Shown here: positions 7,466-15,411 of the stretch, piece after piece | Layout of the letters: each line of letters starts with the position of its first letter | How positions within the stretch are numbered: position 1 is the first letter of the stretch | NCBI RefSeq assembly: GCF_036231945.1 | Contig: NZ_CP109599.1 | Coordinates: 4,918,501-4,982,500, forward strand | Origin: Streptomyces sp. NBC_01429 | Lineage (GTDB): Bacteria > Actinomycetota > Actinomycetes > Streptomycetales > Streptomycetaceae | Direction: 5' to 3' | DNA length: 64,000 bases | The notes under the pieces: model-generated | Told to the model about the DNA's origin: nothing | The model's input: only the letters and a program-made list of their open reading frames with translations | The model's database searches: none | Made by a program: the position numbers and the translations under genes

Positions 7466-8740
7466 GTGCGCCGTCGCCTGATCAGCTCCACGCTCGCCGT
7501 GGTGCTCATCGTCATCGCCGTGTTCGGGGTGTCGCTCGTCATCGTCGAGACCCGCACGATCAGCGCCAGTGCCCAGGAGAGCGTGGACTCCGAGGCGCTG
7601 CGCCTCGTCAGCATCGTCGACAGCCGACTGCTCGGCGGCGACCGCGTCAACGCCAAGGTGCTCTCCGAGCAGGTGGCGAAGAAGCGGTACGCCCGCATCC
7701 AGATCCCCGGCCGCGACACCGTCGAGATCGGCGAGCGCCCCACCGGCAGCGTCCTGCGCGGCCAGGCCAGGGGCGAGGAGGGCGAGACCGTCACGGTCGA
7801 GGAGACCCGCTCCTCCGTCACCCGCGAGGTCGGCCGCACCCTGCTGATCATCGGCGCGGTCGCGCTGCTCGCCGTGATCGCCGCCGCGCTGCTGGCCGTA
7901 CGGCAGGCCAACCGGCTCGCCTCGCCGCTCACCGACCTCGCGGAGACCGCGGAGCGCCTCGGCTCCGGCGATCCGCGCCCCCGCCACCGGCGCTATGCCG
8001 TCCCCGAGCTGGACCGGGTCGCCGACGTGCTCGACTCCAGCGCCGAGCGGATCGCCCGGATGCTCACCGCCGAGCGGCGGCTCGCCGCGGACGCCTCGCA
8101 TCAGCTGCGTACCCCGCTGACCGCGCTGTCCATGCGGCTGGAGGAGATCTCCGTGACCGACGACCTGGACACGGTGAAGGAAGAGGCGACGATCGCGCTG
8201 ACGCAGGTGGAGCGGCTGACCGATGTGGTCGAACGGCTGCTCACCAACGCCCGCGACCCGCGTACCGGCTCCGCCGTCGCCTTCGACCTCGACGAGGTCG
8301 TCAAGCAGCAGATCGAGGAGTGGCGGCCCGCCTACCGCAGCGCCGGCCGCGCCATCGTCTGCTCGGGCCGGCCGGGGATGCGCGCCGTCGCGACCCCCGG
8401 CGCCGTCGCCCAGGTCCTCGCGGCGCTGATCGAGAACTCGCTGATGCACGGCGGCGGTACGGTCGCGCTGCGCACCCGGGTCACCGGGAACCAGGCCGTC
8501 ATCGAGGTGACCGACGAGGGGCCCGGTGTACCGGCCGACCTCGGGGCACGGATCTTCGAGCGCACCATCAGCGGCCGCAACTCCACCGGCATCGGCCTCG
8601 CCGTGGCGCGCGACCTGGCGGAGGCGGACGGCGGACGGCTCGAACTGCTCCAGCAGCAGCCGCCGGTCTTCGCGCTGTTCCTCAGCCGGGAGGCCCGTAC
8701 CCGCAAGTCGGCGGAGGACCCGCGGCCCCCGGTCCGCTGA
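7466..8740 (+). CDS. two-component sensor histidine kinase
   Basis: A 424-residue membrane kinase. The first transmembrane helix spans ~6-27, a ~95-residue extracytoplasmic sensor loop follows, and the second helix is at ~125-145, then a HAMP-like linker (VRQANRLASPLTDLAETAERL). The dimerisation/phospho-acceptor motif is ASHQLRTPLTAL (His212). The ATPase domain has ALIENSLMHG (N box), VTDEGPGVP (G1) and STGIGLAVARDLAEADGG (G2). The start is GTG at 7466 behind GGGGGGAG. It follows the OmpR regulator, its probable partner, and converges on the GtrA-like gene. Confidence 0.92.
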   Translation: MRRRLISSTLAVVLIVIAVFGVSLVIVETRTISASAQESVDSEALRLVSIVDSRLLGGDRVNAKVLSEQVAKKRYARIQIPGRDTVEIGERPTGSVLRGQARGEEGETVTVEETRSSVTREVGRTLLIIGAVALLAVIAAALLAVRQANRLASPLTDLAETAERLGSGDPRPRHRRYAVPELDRVADVLDSSAERIARMLTAERRLAADASHQLRTPLTALSMRLEEISVTDDLDTVKEEATIALTQVERLTDVVERLLTNARDPRTGSAVAFDLDEVVKQQIEEWRPAYRSAGRAIVCSGRPGMRAVATPGAVAQVLAALIENSLMHGGGTVALRTRVTGNQAVIEVTDEGPGVPADLGARIFERTISGRNSTGIGLAVARDLAEADGGRLELLQQQPPVFALFLSREARTRKSAEDPRPPVR

Positions 8741-8764
8741 CCGGCGAGCGGCGAGGATCGGGCG

Positions 8765-9241
8765 TCAGCGCACCCGTACCGGCTCGGCCCGGTCCTCCCC
8801 GTCCGCAGCGGGCCGCGCCCGGAACACCCAGGTGCGGTACGACCAGAAGCGGAAGAGCGTCGCGATGCCGATGCCGATGAACTTGAAGACGTTGCTCTGG
8901 AGCGGGGAGTCCCAGCCGAACCCGTACGTCGCGGCGTACAGAATGCCGTTCTCGATCACCAGGCCGACCACGCTGAACAGCAGGAACAGCGTCAGCTCCT
9001 TGGTGCGCCCGCTCTTGTCGCGGTCCCGGTAGGTGAAGTAGCGGAAGCCCACGTAGTTGAAGGCGATCGCGACGACGGTGGCCAGGATGCTCGCCCGCAC
9101 CACGGGCAGTGAGGTGGTGTGCCGTACGAGGTTGAAGACGAGGAGGTTGACCAGCAGCCCCGCGCCGCCCACCGCGCCGAACTTGACCGCCTCGCGCATG
9201 AGCCGGTCCAGTCGCACACGGAGTGCGCCGCTTTCGCTCAT
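8765..9241 (-). CDS. GtrA-like four-helix membrane protein
   Basis: A 158-residue integral membrane protein with four predicted helices (FGAVGGAGLLVNLLVFNLV, ASILATVVAIAFNYVGFRYF, LFLLFSVVGLVIENGILYAA and a last helix before FRFWSYRTWVF). The N-terminal and C-terminal motifs fit the GtrA/DPMS-associated family, which helps move polyprenyl-linked sugars across the membrane. The frame stays open far upstream as a shadow of purK. I start at ATG 9241 (MSESGALR), though its ribosome site is weak. The glycan-handling role is family knowledge, and the substrate is unknown. Confidence 0.8.
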   Translation of the reverse strand: MSESGALRVRLDRLMREAVKFGAVGGAGLLVNLLVFNLVRHTTSLPVVRASILATVVAIAFNYVGFRYFTYRDRDKSGRTKELTLFLLFSVVGLVIENGILYAATYGFGWDSPLQSNVFKFIGIGIATLFRFWSYRTWVFRARPAADGEDRAEPVRVR

Positions 9242-9418
9242 ATGCCCGTTCAGCCCCAGTCCGTTCGGCGGTTCGCTCGATCCAGCAGTATCGAACCATG
9301 CTAACCAGCACCCTCCGCACCCGCCTGGGCGACCGTACGTCACGCTCGGTGGCGGTGGGTCGCGGCGGTACGGACGGTCGTCGGCGTAGCGCCCGCCGGG
9401 TCCGGATACCCTGGGTGC

Positions 9419-10558
9419 GTGACGTTTCCGGTAGTCGGCATGGTCGGCGGCGGTCAGCTCGCCCGTATGACCCACGAGGCGGGCATCCCCCTCGGCCTCA
9501 GATTCAAGCTCCTCAGCGACACCCCGCAGGACTCGGCGGCCCAGGTGGTGAACGATGTCGTCATCGGCGACTATCGCGACCTGGATACGCTGCGTGACTT
9601 CGCGCGGGGTTGCGATGTGATCACGTTCGACCATGAACATGTCCCGATCGAGCATTTGCGCGCGCTGGAGGCCGACGGCATCCCCGTCAGGCCCGGTCCC
9701 GACGCGCTCAGGCACGCCCAGGACAAGGGCGTGATGCGTGCCCGGCTCACCGAGCTGGGCGCCCCCTGCCCGCGCCACCGCCTGGTGACCGACCCCGCCG
9801 ACGCCGCTGCCTTCGCCGCCGAGGTGGGCGGCTTCCCCGTCGTCCTCAAGACGGTGCGCGGCGGCTACGACGGCAAGGGAGTCTGGGTCGTACGGTCCGA
9901 GGCCGAGGCCGAGCCGCCCTTCCGGGCCGGGGTGCCCGTCCTGGCCGAGGAGAAGGTCGACTTCGTACGCGAGCTGGCGGCGAACATAGTCCGCTCGCCG
10001 CACGGCCAGGCCGTGGCCTATCCCGTGGTCGAGTCCCAGCAGGTCGACGGCGTCTGCGACACCGTCATCGCGCCTGCTCCCGGACTCTCCGAGGAGCTGT
10101 CCGGCGAGGCCCAGCGGCTCGCGCTGCGGATCGCGTCGGAACTCGGCGTCGTCGGGCACCTCGCGGTGGAACTCTTCGAGACCCGCGACGGACGCGTCCT
10201 CGTCAACGAACTGGCCATGCGCCCCCACAACTCCGGGCACTGGACCCAGGACGGCGCGATCACCTCCCAGTTCGCCAACCACGTACGGGCCGTACTCGAC
10301 CTCCCCCTCGGCGACCCGCGCCCGCGCGCGCCCTGGACGGTCATGTGCAACGTCCTCGGCGGCGACTACCCCGACATGTACCCGGCCTATCTGCACTGCA
10401 TGGCCAGGGACCCGAGGCTGAAGATCCACATGTACGGCAAGGACGTGAAGCCCGGCCGCAAGGTGGGCCACGTCAACACCTACGGCGACGACCTGGACGA
10501 CGTGCTGGAGCGCGCCCGCCACGCCGCCGGCTATCTGCGAGGAACGATCACCGAATGA
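9419..10558 (+). CDS. purK: 5-(carboxyamino)imidazole ribonucleotide synthase
   Basis: A 379-residue ATP-grasp enzyme of de novo purine synthesis. It converts AIR, ATP and bicarbonate to N5-CAIR. The N-terminus has the PurK glycine-rich loop VGMVGGGQLARMTHEAG. The ATP-grasp core includes PVVLKTVRGGYDGKGVW and EEKVDFVRELAANIVR, and the family signature ELAMRPHNSGHWTQDG is present. The start is GTG at 9419. The stop overlaps the purE start (ATGA), so the two are translationally coupled. Confidence 0.97.
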   Translation: MTFPVVGMVGGGQLARMTHEAGIPLGLRFKLLSDTPQDSAAQVVNDVVIGDYRDLDTLRDFARGCDVITFDHEHVPIEHLRALEADGIPVRPGPDALRHAQDKGVMRARLTELGAPCPRHRLVTDPADAAAFAAEVGGFPVVLKTVRGGYDGKGVWVVRSEAEAEPPFRAGVPVLAEEKVDFVRELAANIVRSPHGQAVAYPVVESQQVDGVCDTVIAPAPGLSEELSGEAQRLALRIASELGVVGHLAVELFETRDGRVLVNELAMRPHNSGHWTQDGAITSQFANHVRAVLDLPLGDPRPRAPWTVMCNVLGGDYPDMYPAYLHCMARDPRLKIHMYGKDVKPGRKVGHVNTYGDDLDDVLERARHAAGYLRGTITE

Positions 10559-11079
10559 TTCCCCCCCTGGTCGGCGTCGTCATGGGTTCGGACTCCGACT
10601 GGCCCGTCATGGAGGCCGCGGCGAAGGCCCTGCACGAGTTCGACATCCCGTACGAGGTCGATGTCGTCTCCGCCCACCGCATGCCGCGCGAGATGATCTC
10701 CTACGGCGAGCACGCGGCCGACCGCGGCCTCAAAGCGATCATCGCGGGCGCGGGCGGCGCGGCGCATCTGCCGGGCATGCTGGCCTCGGTGACACCGCTG
10801 CCGGTGATCGGTGTCCCCGTACCCCTGAAGTACCTGGACGGCATGGACTCCCTGCTCTCCATCGTGCAGATGCCGGCCGGCGTCCCGGTCGCCACGGTCT
10901 CGGTCGGCGGCGCGCGCAACGCGGGGCTGCTGGCCGCCCGTATCCTCGCGGCGCACGACCCCGAGCTGCGCGGCCGGATGCGGGAGTTCCAGCGCGATCT
11001 GAACGACCAGGCGTCGGAGAAGGGCAAGCGGCTGCGCGCCAAGGTCGAGGGCTCGGACCACTTCGGATTCGGCAAGTGA
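10555..11079 (+). CDS. purE: N5-carboxyaminoimidazole ribonucleotide mutase
   Basis: A 174-residue class I PurE that converts N5-CAIR to CAIR, the step after PurK. The signature MGSDSDWPVMEAA, the VSAHRMP histidine motif and GAGGAAHLPGMLAS are intact. The start overlaps the purK stop by 4 bp, and the stop overlaps the GTG start of the dipeptidase gene by 3 bp. The three genes form a tight operon. Confidence 0.97.
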   Translation: MIPPLVGVVMGSDSDWPVMEAAAKALHEFDIPYEVDVVSAHRMPREMISYGEHAADRGLKAIIAGAGGAAHLPGMLASVTPLPVIGVPVPLKYLDGMDSLLSIVQMPAGVPVATVSVGGARNAGLLAARILAAHDPELRGRMREFQRDLNDQASEKGKRLRAKVEGSDHFGFGK

Positions 11080-12290
11080 CGCCGCCCGTGCCCGCCGCCG
11101 GTTTCCTCGACGAGGCCCGCGCCCTGCTCACCGACTTCCCGGTGGTCGACGGCCACAACGACCTGCCGTGGGCGCTGCGCGAGCACGTCCGCTACGACCT
11201 GGACCGGCTCGACATCGCCGACGACACCTCGGCGCAGCTCCACACCGACCTGCCGAGGCTGCGGCGCGGCGGGGTCGGCGGCCAGTTCTGGTCCGTGTAC
11301 GTACGGTCCGACATGGCCGGGGACGACGCGGTCAGCGCGACGCTGGAGCAGATCGACGTCGTCGGCCGGCTCCTCGCCCGCTACCCCGACGACCTGGCCC
11401 GCGCCCTGACGGCGGACGACATGGAGGCGGCGCGCCGCCAGGGCCGGATCGCCTCGCTGATGGGCGCCGAGGGCGGCCACTCCATCAACAACTCCCTCGC
11501 CACCCTGCGCGCCCTCCACACCCTGGGCGTCCGCTACATGACGCTCACGCACAACGACAACCTGCGCTGGGCCGACTCGGCCACGGACCGGCCGGGCGTG
11601 GGCGGGCTCTCCGCCTTCGGCCGCGAGGTAGTCCGGGAGATGAACCGCGTCGGCATGCTGGTCGACCTCTCCCACGTCGCCGCCACCACCATGCGCGACG
11701 CGCTCGCCGTGACCGAGGCGCCGGTGCTCTTCTCCCACTCGTCGGCGCGCGCGGTCTGCGACCATCCGCGCAACATCCCGGACGACGTGCTGGAGCTGCT
11801 GCCCGCGAACGGCGGCGTCGCGATGGTCACCTTCGTACCGAAGTTCATCCTGCCCGAGGCGGTGGAATGGACCCGGCGGGCGGACGAGAACATGAGCGCC
11901 CACGGGCTGCACCACCTCGCCACCACCCCCGAGGCCATGAAGGTCCACGAAGCCTTCGAGGCGGCGCACCCGCGCCCGGTGGCCACGGTCTCGACGGTCG
12001 CCGACCACCTCGACCACATGCGCGAGACGGCGGGCGTCGACCACATCGGCATCGGCGGCGACTTCGACGGGACGCCGTTCACGCCGGAGGGCCTGGAGGA
12101 CGTGGCGGGCTATCCGAACCTGATCGCGGAACTCCTGTCCCGGAAGTGGTCGGTGCAGGACATCTCGAAGCTGACGTGGCAGAACGCGGTACGGGTGCTG
12201 CGCGCGGCGGAGGACGTGTCGCGGTCGCTGAGGACCACGCGGGCGGCGTCGCAGGCGACGATCGAGTCGCTGGACGGCCCGGACGCCTGA
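11076..12290 (+). CDS. membrane-dipeptidase-family (renal dipeptidase type) zinc peptidase
   Basis: A 404-residue amidohydrolase-fold dipeptidase (peptidase M19). All expected binuclear zinc ligands can be seen: DGHNDLPW (His27, Asp29), MGAEGGHS (Glu132), DLSHV (His200) and FSHSSARAV (His221), followed by IGIGGDFDG with the conserved aspartates. No signal peptide is visible, so it is probably cytosolic. The GTG start overlaps the purE stop, so it is co-translated with the purine operon. That pairing is conserved in Streptomyces as I recall. The natural substrate is unknown. Confidence 0.93.
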   Translation: MTPPVPAAGFLDEARALLTDFPVVDGHNDLPWALREHVRYDLDRLDIADDTSAQLHTDLPRLRRGGVGGQFWSVYVRSDMAGDDAVSATLEQIDVVGRLLARYPDDLARALTADDMEAARRQGRIASLMGAEGGHSINNSLATLRALHTLGVRYMTLTHNDNLRWADSATDRPGVGGLSAFGREVVREMNRVGMLVDLSHVAATTMRDALAVTEAPVLFSHSSARAVCDHPRNIPDDVLELLPANGGVAMVTFVPKFILPEAVEWTRRADENMSAHGLHHLATTPEAMKVHEAFEAAHPRPVATVSTVADHLDHMRETAGVDHIGIGGDFDGTPFTPEGLEDVAGYPNLIAELLSRKWSVQDISKLTWQNAVRVLRAAEDVSRSLRTTRAASQATIESLDGPDA

Positions 12291-12426
12291 GGGTCGGTGC
12301 CTTCGGGGGTACGGGCGCCATCCGCCCCCGTACCCCCGTACCCCCGAACGCACCGTCCGCCGCGACCTGCCGGGCCGGGCGTGTCACGGTGGCGGTACTG
12401 CCGTCGCCGACCCCGGAGCGCCCGTC

Positions 12427-13704
12427 ATGGCAGATCTGCGAGACGATCCGTACGCCCCGTACGCCGCGACACCGGCGGCGGTCGGCACGGCCCCACCGAC
12501 GCACGAGGCTCCGGCCGAGAGCGGCGGGGCCGTCGAGAGCACCGAGACAGTGGTGACGGCCGAGACCACTGAGACTCCTGAGGCCGCCGAGACGGCCGAG
12601 GTGGTCGGGACGGTCGAGGTGGTCGGGACAGCGGAACGCGTCCGTGTCCTCCTTGCCGCGCATCCCGTCCTCGACGGCCACAGCGGCCTCGCCCAACTGC
12701 TCCGGCACTCGCCCCCGCACGACCTCGAATTCGGCGAGAGCGCCCTCGACACCGACCTCCCCCGGCTGCGCGCGGGCGGCGTCGGCGCGCAGTTCTGGTC
12801 GCTGCGCGTCCCGGCGCACGAGGCCGGGCACCACCGCGCCATCAGCGCCACGCTGGAGCTGATCGACCGGGTGCGGGCCATGGTCGACGGCTGCCCCGAA
12901 GGGTTCAGACTCGCGCTCACCTCGGGGGACGTCACCGACGCCCGCAACTGCGGGCGCGTCGCCTCCCTGCTCGGGCCGGTCGCCGGGCACGCGCTCGGGG
13001 ACTCGCTGAGCGTCCTGCGCGCCTACCACGCGCTGGGCGTGCGGGCCGTCACGCTCGCCGGAGCCCGCTGGGCGGACGAAGACGGGGCGCTGAGCCGGTT
13101 CGGCCAGGAGGCCGTACGGGAGATGAACCGCCTCGGGGTCGTGGTCGACCTCTCCGGCACCCGCGAGGACGCGATGCGCGGGGTGTTCACCGTGGCCAAG
13201 GCGCCGGTCCTGTTCTCCCACTCGGCCGCCCGCGCGCTCACCGACCACCCCGCCAACATCTCGGACGCCGGCCTGGCGCTCCTCGGCGCCAACCTGGGTG
13301 TCTGCATGGTGAGTTTCGCCCCGGACCAGATCGCCCGCGCGGGCCGCCCGCCGGACCTCCGGGACGTCGCCGACCACCTCGATCACGTACGCGAGGTGGC
13401 GGGCCCGCGGTGCGTGGGCCTCTCCGGCGGGTACGGCGCGATGGCGGACACCCCGCGCGCCCGGGGCCTCGAAGACGCCTCCCGCTACCCGCTGCTGCTC
13501 GCCGAACTGCTCGACCGGGGCTGGACGGACGCCGACATCGCCGGGCTGACCTGGGGGAACGCGGCCCGTGTCGTACGGGACACGGAGTTCGCGGCCCGCA
13601 CCGCCCAGCAGCGGCGCGGACCGTCGACCGCGACGATCGAGGAACTGGACGGCGCTCAGGCGGCGCGGCAGAGACAGAACGGATGGCCGGCGGGGTCCGC
13701 GTAG
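12427..13704 (+). CDS. dipeptidase paralogue with lost catalytic metal ligands (probable pseudoenzyme)
   Basis: A 425-residue paralogue of the preceding dipeptidase, alignable along its length after an extra ~70-residue Thr/Glu/Val-rich leader (STETVVTAETTETPEAAET). The fold landmarks remain (DTDLPRLRAGGVGAQFWSLR, REMNRLGVVVDLS, FSHSAARAL). The metal site is degraded: HND has become HSG (Asp lost at 87), AEGG has become PVAG (Val185 for Glu), DLSH has become DLSG (Gly244), and GGDFDG has become GGYGAM. Only the two histidines at 85 and 265 persist. The frame is intact with strong codon bias, so it is maintained, perhaps in a binding or regulatory role. Its 3' end overlaps the convergent VOC gene by 49 bp. 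Confidence 0.85.
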   Translation: MADLRDDPYAPYAATPAAVGTAPPTHEAPAESGGAVESTETVVTAETTETPEAAETAEVVGTVEVVGTAERVRVLLAAHPVLDGHSGLAQLLRHSPPHDLEFGESALDTDLPRLRAGGVGAQFWSLRVPAHEAGHHRAISATLELIDRVRAMVDGCPEGFRLALTSGDVTDARNCGRVASLLGPVAGHALGDSLSVLRAYHALGVRAVTLAGARWADEDGALSRFGQEAVREMNRLGVVVDLSGTREDAMRGVFTVAKAPVLFSHSAARALTDHPANISDAGLALLGANLGVCMVSFAPDQIARAGRPPDLRDVADHLDHVREVAGPRCVGLSGGYGAMADTPRARGLEDASRYPLLLAELLDRGWTDADIAGLTWGNAARVVRDTEFAARTAQQRRGPSTATIEELDGAQAARQRQNGWPAGSA

Positions 13705-14030
13705 ACCCGGAAACTCCGCTCCCGGTCCGCCGCCTCCAGCACGGTCGCGCCGAGGGCCAGCACCTGCTTCTCCGCCGCGTCCAGGTCCGGGACGGTCAGA
13801 TCCAGATGGAACTGCTGCGAGCCGTCGGCCGCCGGCCACGACGGGGGTACGAAGCCGGGCGCGGCCTGGAAGGCGAGCGGCGCCCCGGGGACGCCCGTCA
13901 GGTCGAACCACCGGTCGGCACCGTCGCTGTTGCCGACGACCTCGCCGCCCAGTACGTCGGCGTAGAAGCGGGCGAGGGCGGCGGGGTCGGGGCAGTCCAG
14001 GACGACGCTGTTGAGAGTGGCGAGGGCCAT
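13656..14030 (-). CDS. VOC (glyoxalase/bleomycin-resistance fold) family protein
   Basis: A 124-residue vicinal-oxygen-chelate protein with two βαβββ halves: ALATLNSVVLDCPDPAALARFYADVLGG, then QQFHLDLTVPDLDAAEKQVLALGA and ending FRVYADPAGHPFCLC. These are typical of small glyoxalase-like enzymes or binding proteins. The frame is open upstream, but ATG 14030 is preceded by GAGGAGA and is the start. The substrate is unknown. It is divergent from the CGNR zinc-finger gene and shares the GTTACC operator array with it. Its 3' end runs 49 bp into the pseudo-dipeptidase gene on the other strand. Confidence 0.85.
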   Translation of the reverse strand: MALATLNSVVLDCPDPAALARFYADVLGGEVVGNSDGADRWFDLTGVPGAPLAFQAAPGFVPPSWPAADGSQQFHLDLTVPDLDAAEKQVLALGATVLEAADRERSFRVYADPAGHPFCLCRAA

Positions 14031-14042
14031 CGGAGTCTCCTC

Positions 14043-14074
14043 GGTTCGGCGGTTCGGCGGTTCGGCGGTTCGGG
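14043..14074. repeat. 8-bp tandem repeat (GGTTCGGC)x4
   Basis: Four consecutive copies of GGTTCGGC, the last ending in G, lie in the 5' leader of the VOC gene, just upstream of its ribosome site. Confidence 0.9.
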
Positions 14075-14120
14075 CAGCACTGGGAACGCAGTACGGGGCG
14101 AGCGGCACCGGGAACAAATC

Positions 14121-14201
14121 TGTTACCTGTGAATGGCTCCAACAGGTAACAGTGTGGGTTACCTGTTGACCGCGTGCAAGAGGTAACGCGCGGGGGGTAA
14201 C
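14121..14201. promoter_or_regulatory. array of GTTACC/GGTAAC half-sites between divergent VOC and CGNR genes
   Basis: TGTTACCTGT (14121-14130) pairs with ACAGGTAACA (14142-14151) as a perfect 10-bp inverted repeat with an 11-nt spacer. A second pair, GTTACCTGTT (14158-14167) and AGGTAAC (14181-14187), follows, and a fifth half-site GGTAAC lies near 14196-14201 next to the CGNR start. Such an array points to cooperative binding by a regulator of both genes. The CGNR protein itself is the obvious candidate, by inference. Confidence 0.7.
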
Positions 14202-14209
14202 GTCGCACC

Positions 14210-14794
14210 ATGACGAACAGGCCCCCCGCCCCCGGAGGGCTCGCGCTGGTCCAGGCTCTGGTGAACACCTTCGACGTCGAGGACGGCACCGACACCCTCG
14301 GCACGGCGGAGGGCCGCGCCGCCCTCGGCCTCACGGAAGAGGATGTCCCCGCCGCCCGCGAACTCCGCGAGGCCCTGCGCGCCGCCTGCCTGGCGCACGC
14401 CGGCGCGATCCCGCGCGTGGCGGACCTTCCGCGCGCCGGGGAGCCGCCGGGCGCACGAGCGCCCGCGCGTCGGCGCTCGACCGCCGACCTCGACCGGCTG
14501 CTGGCCGGCGCCCCGCTGCGGGTCGCCATCGACGCGACCGGCGCCGCCACCCTCCGCCCCGCCACCGCGCCGGACGCGCTGACGTCCCGTATCACCTGCC
14601 GTATCGCGGAGGCGATAGCGGCCGGGGTCGCCGACGGCAGCTGGGAACGGCTCAAGGCGTGCGAGGCCGAGGACTGCCAGTGGGTCTTCTACGACCGCAG
14701 CCCGGCGGGCCGCAGCCGCTGGTGCTCGATGTCGGTCTGCGGCGCCCGCGCGAAGATGCGCGCGTACCGGGCGAGGCTGACCGAGAACGACTGA
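14210..14794 (+). CDS. ABATE/CGNR zinc-finger putative transcriptional regulator
   Basis: A 194-residue protein with the two-part architecture of the CGNR family. An N-terminal ABATE-like α-helical domain (about 10-140) is followed by a C-terminal treble-clef zinc finger with ligands Cys151, Cys156, Cys172 and Cys177 (LKACEAEDCQWVFYDRS and RWCSMSVCGARAK). The diagnostic CGNR is CGAR here. Family members are proposed stress-related DNA-binding regulators. It starts 9-90 bp from a cluster of GTTACC/GGTAAC sites and is divergent from the VOC gene, a pairing that suggests local control of that enzyme. Confidence 0.85.
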   Translation: MTNRPPAPGGLALVQALVNTFDVEDGTDTLGTAEGRAALGLTEEDVPAARELREALRAACLAHAGAIPRVADLPRAGEPPGARAPARRRSTADLDRLLAGAPLRVAIDATGAATLRPATAPDALTSRITCRIAEAIAAGVADGSWERLKACEAEDCQWVFYDRSPAGRSRWCSMSVCGARAKMRAYRARLTEND

Positions 14795-14804
14795 GGCGGG
14801 CGCG

Positions 14805-15365
14805 TCAGGCCGTACGCCCGCGGCCCTGCGGATCGGCCTGGGCCGTGACGGCGACGATGACCGCGGCGGCGGTGAAGAACAGGCCGGGAACGCCGAGCGC
14901 CCCGCGCACGTCGTTGCGCACCAGCTTGTCGTGGGTCTCCCGGTCCACCTCGGTCCAGCGCGGCTTCCCGGCGGCCCGCTCCTTGCTGAAGTAGACGCCG
15001 TCACGCTCGCCGCCCGACTGGACGGACTCGCCGCTCATCGCCCACAGCGCGGCGGCCACCAGCAACGCCCCGGTGACCGCCACGTACACCTGGAACGGGC
15101 GCGGCAGACACAGCCACGCCCCCACCTGGAGGGACTTGTCGACCGGACTGACGCCGGTCGTCGCCTTCACCAGCCAGACCCGGGCCATCGCCGTGAGCAC
15201 GACGCCCGCGAGCACCACGATGCCGCCGAGTGCCCACGGCCCGCCGTCCCACGAGGCGGACACGGAGTAGGGGAACACCGTCCACACCACGCCGAGCACG
15301 CACACCGCGTTCCCGGCGAGGGCCAGCCCGATGTGCACCAGATAACTGACCTTCAGATCCCGCAT
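14805..15365 (-). CDS. hypothetical four-helix membrane protein
   Basis: A 186-residue protein of unknown function with about four hydrophobic helices (near 8-30, 44-64, 92-111 and 160-176) and a hydrophilic loop between helices 3 and 4 (SGGERDGVYFSKERAAGKPRW). No catalytic motif is recognised. It lies 46 bp downstream of the UDP-glucose dehydrogenase gene on the same strand, so the two may be co-transcribed, and it converges on the CGNR gene with a 10-bp gap. Confidence 0.75.
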   Translation of the reverse strand: MRDLKVSYLVHIGLALAGNAVCVLGVVWTVFPYSVSASWDGGPWALGGIVVLAGVVLTAMARVWLVKATTGVSPVDKSLQVGAWLCLPRPFQVYVAVTGALLVAAALWAMSGESVQSGGERDGVYFSKERAAGKPRWTEVDRETHDKLVRNDVRGALGVPGLFFTAAAVIVAVTAQADPQGRGRTA

Positions 15366-15411
15366 CGCGGCCCGCCCCGTGCGCCCGTAGCCCCCCGTAC
15401 CCCGCCGCCGC

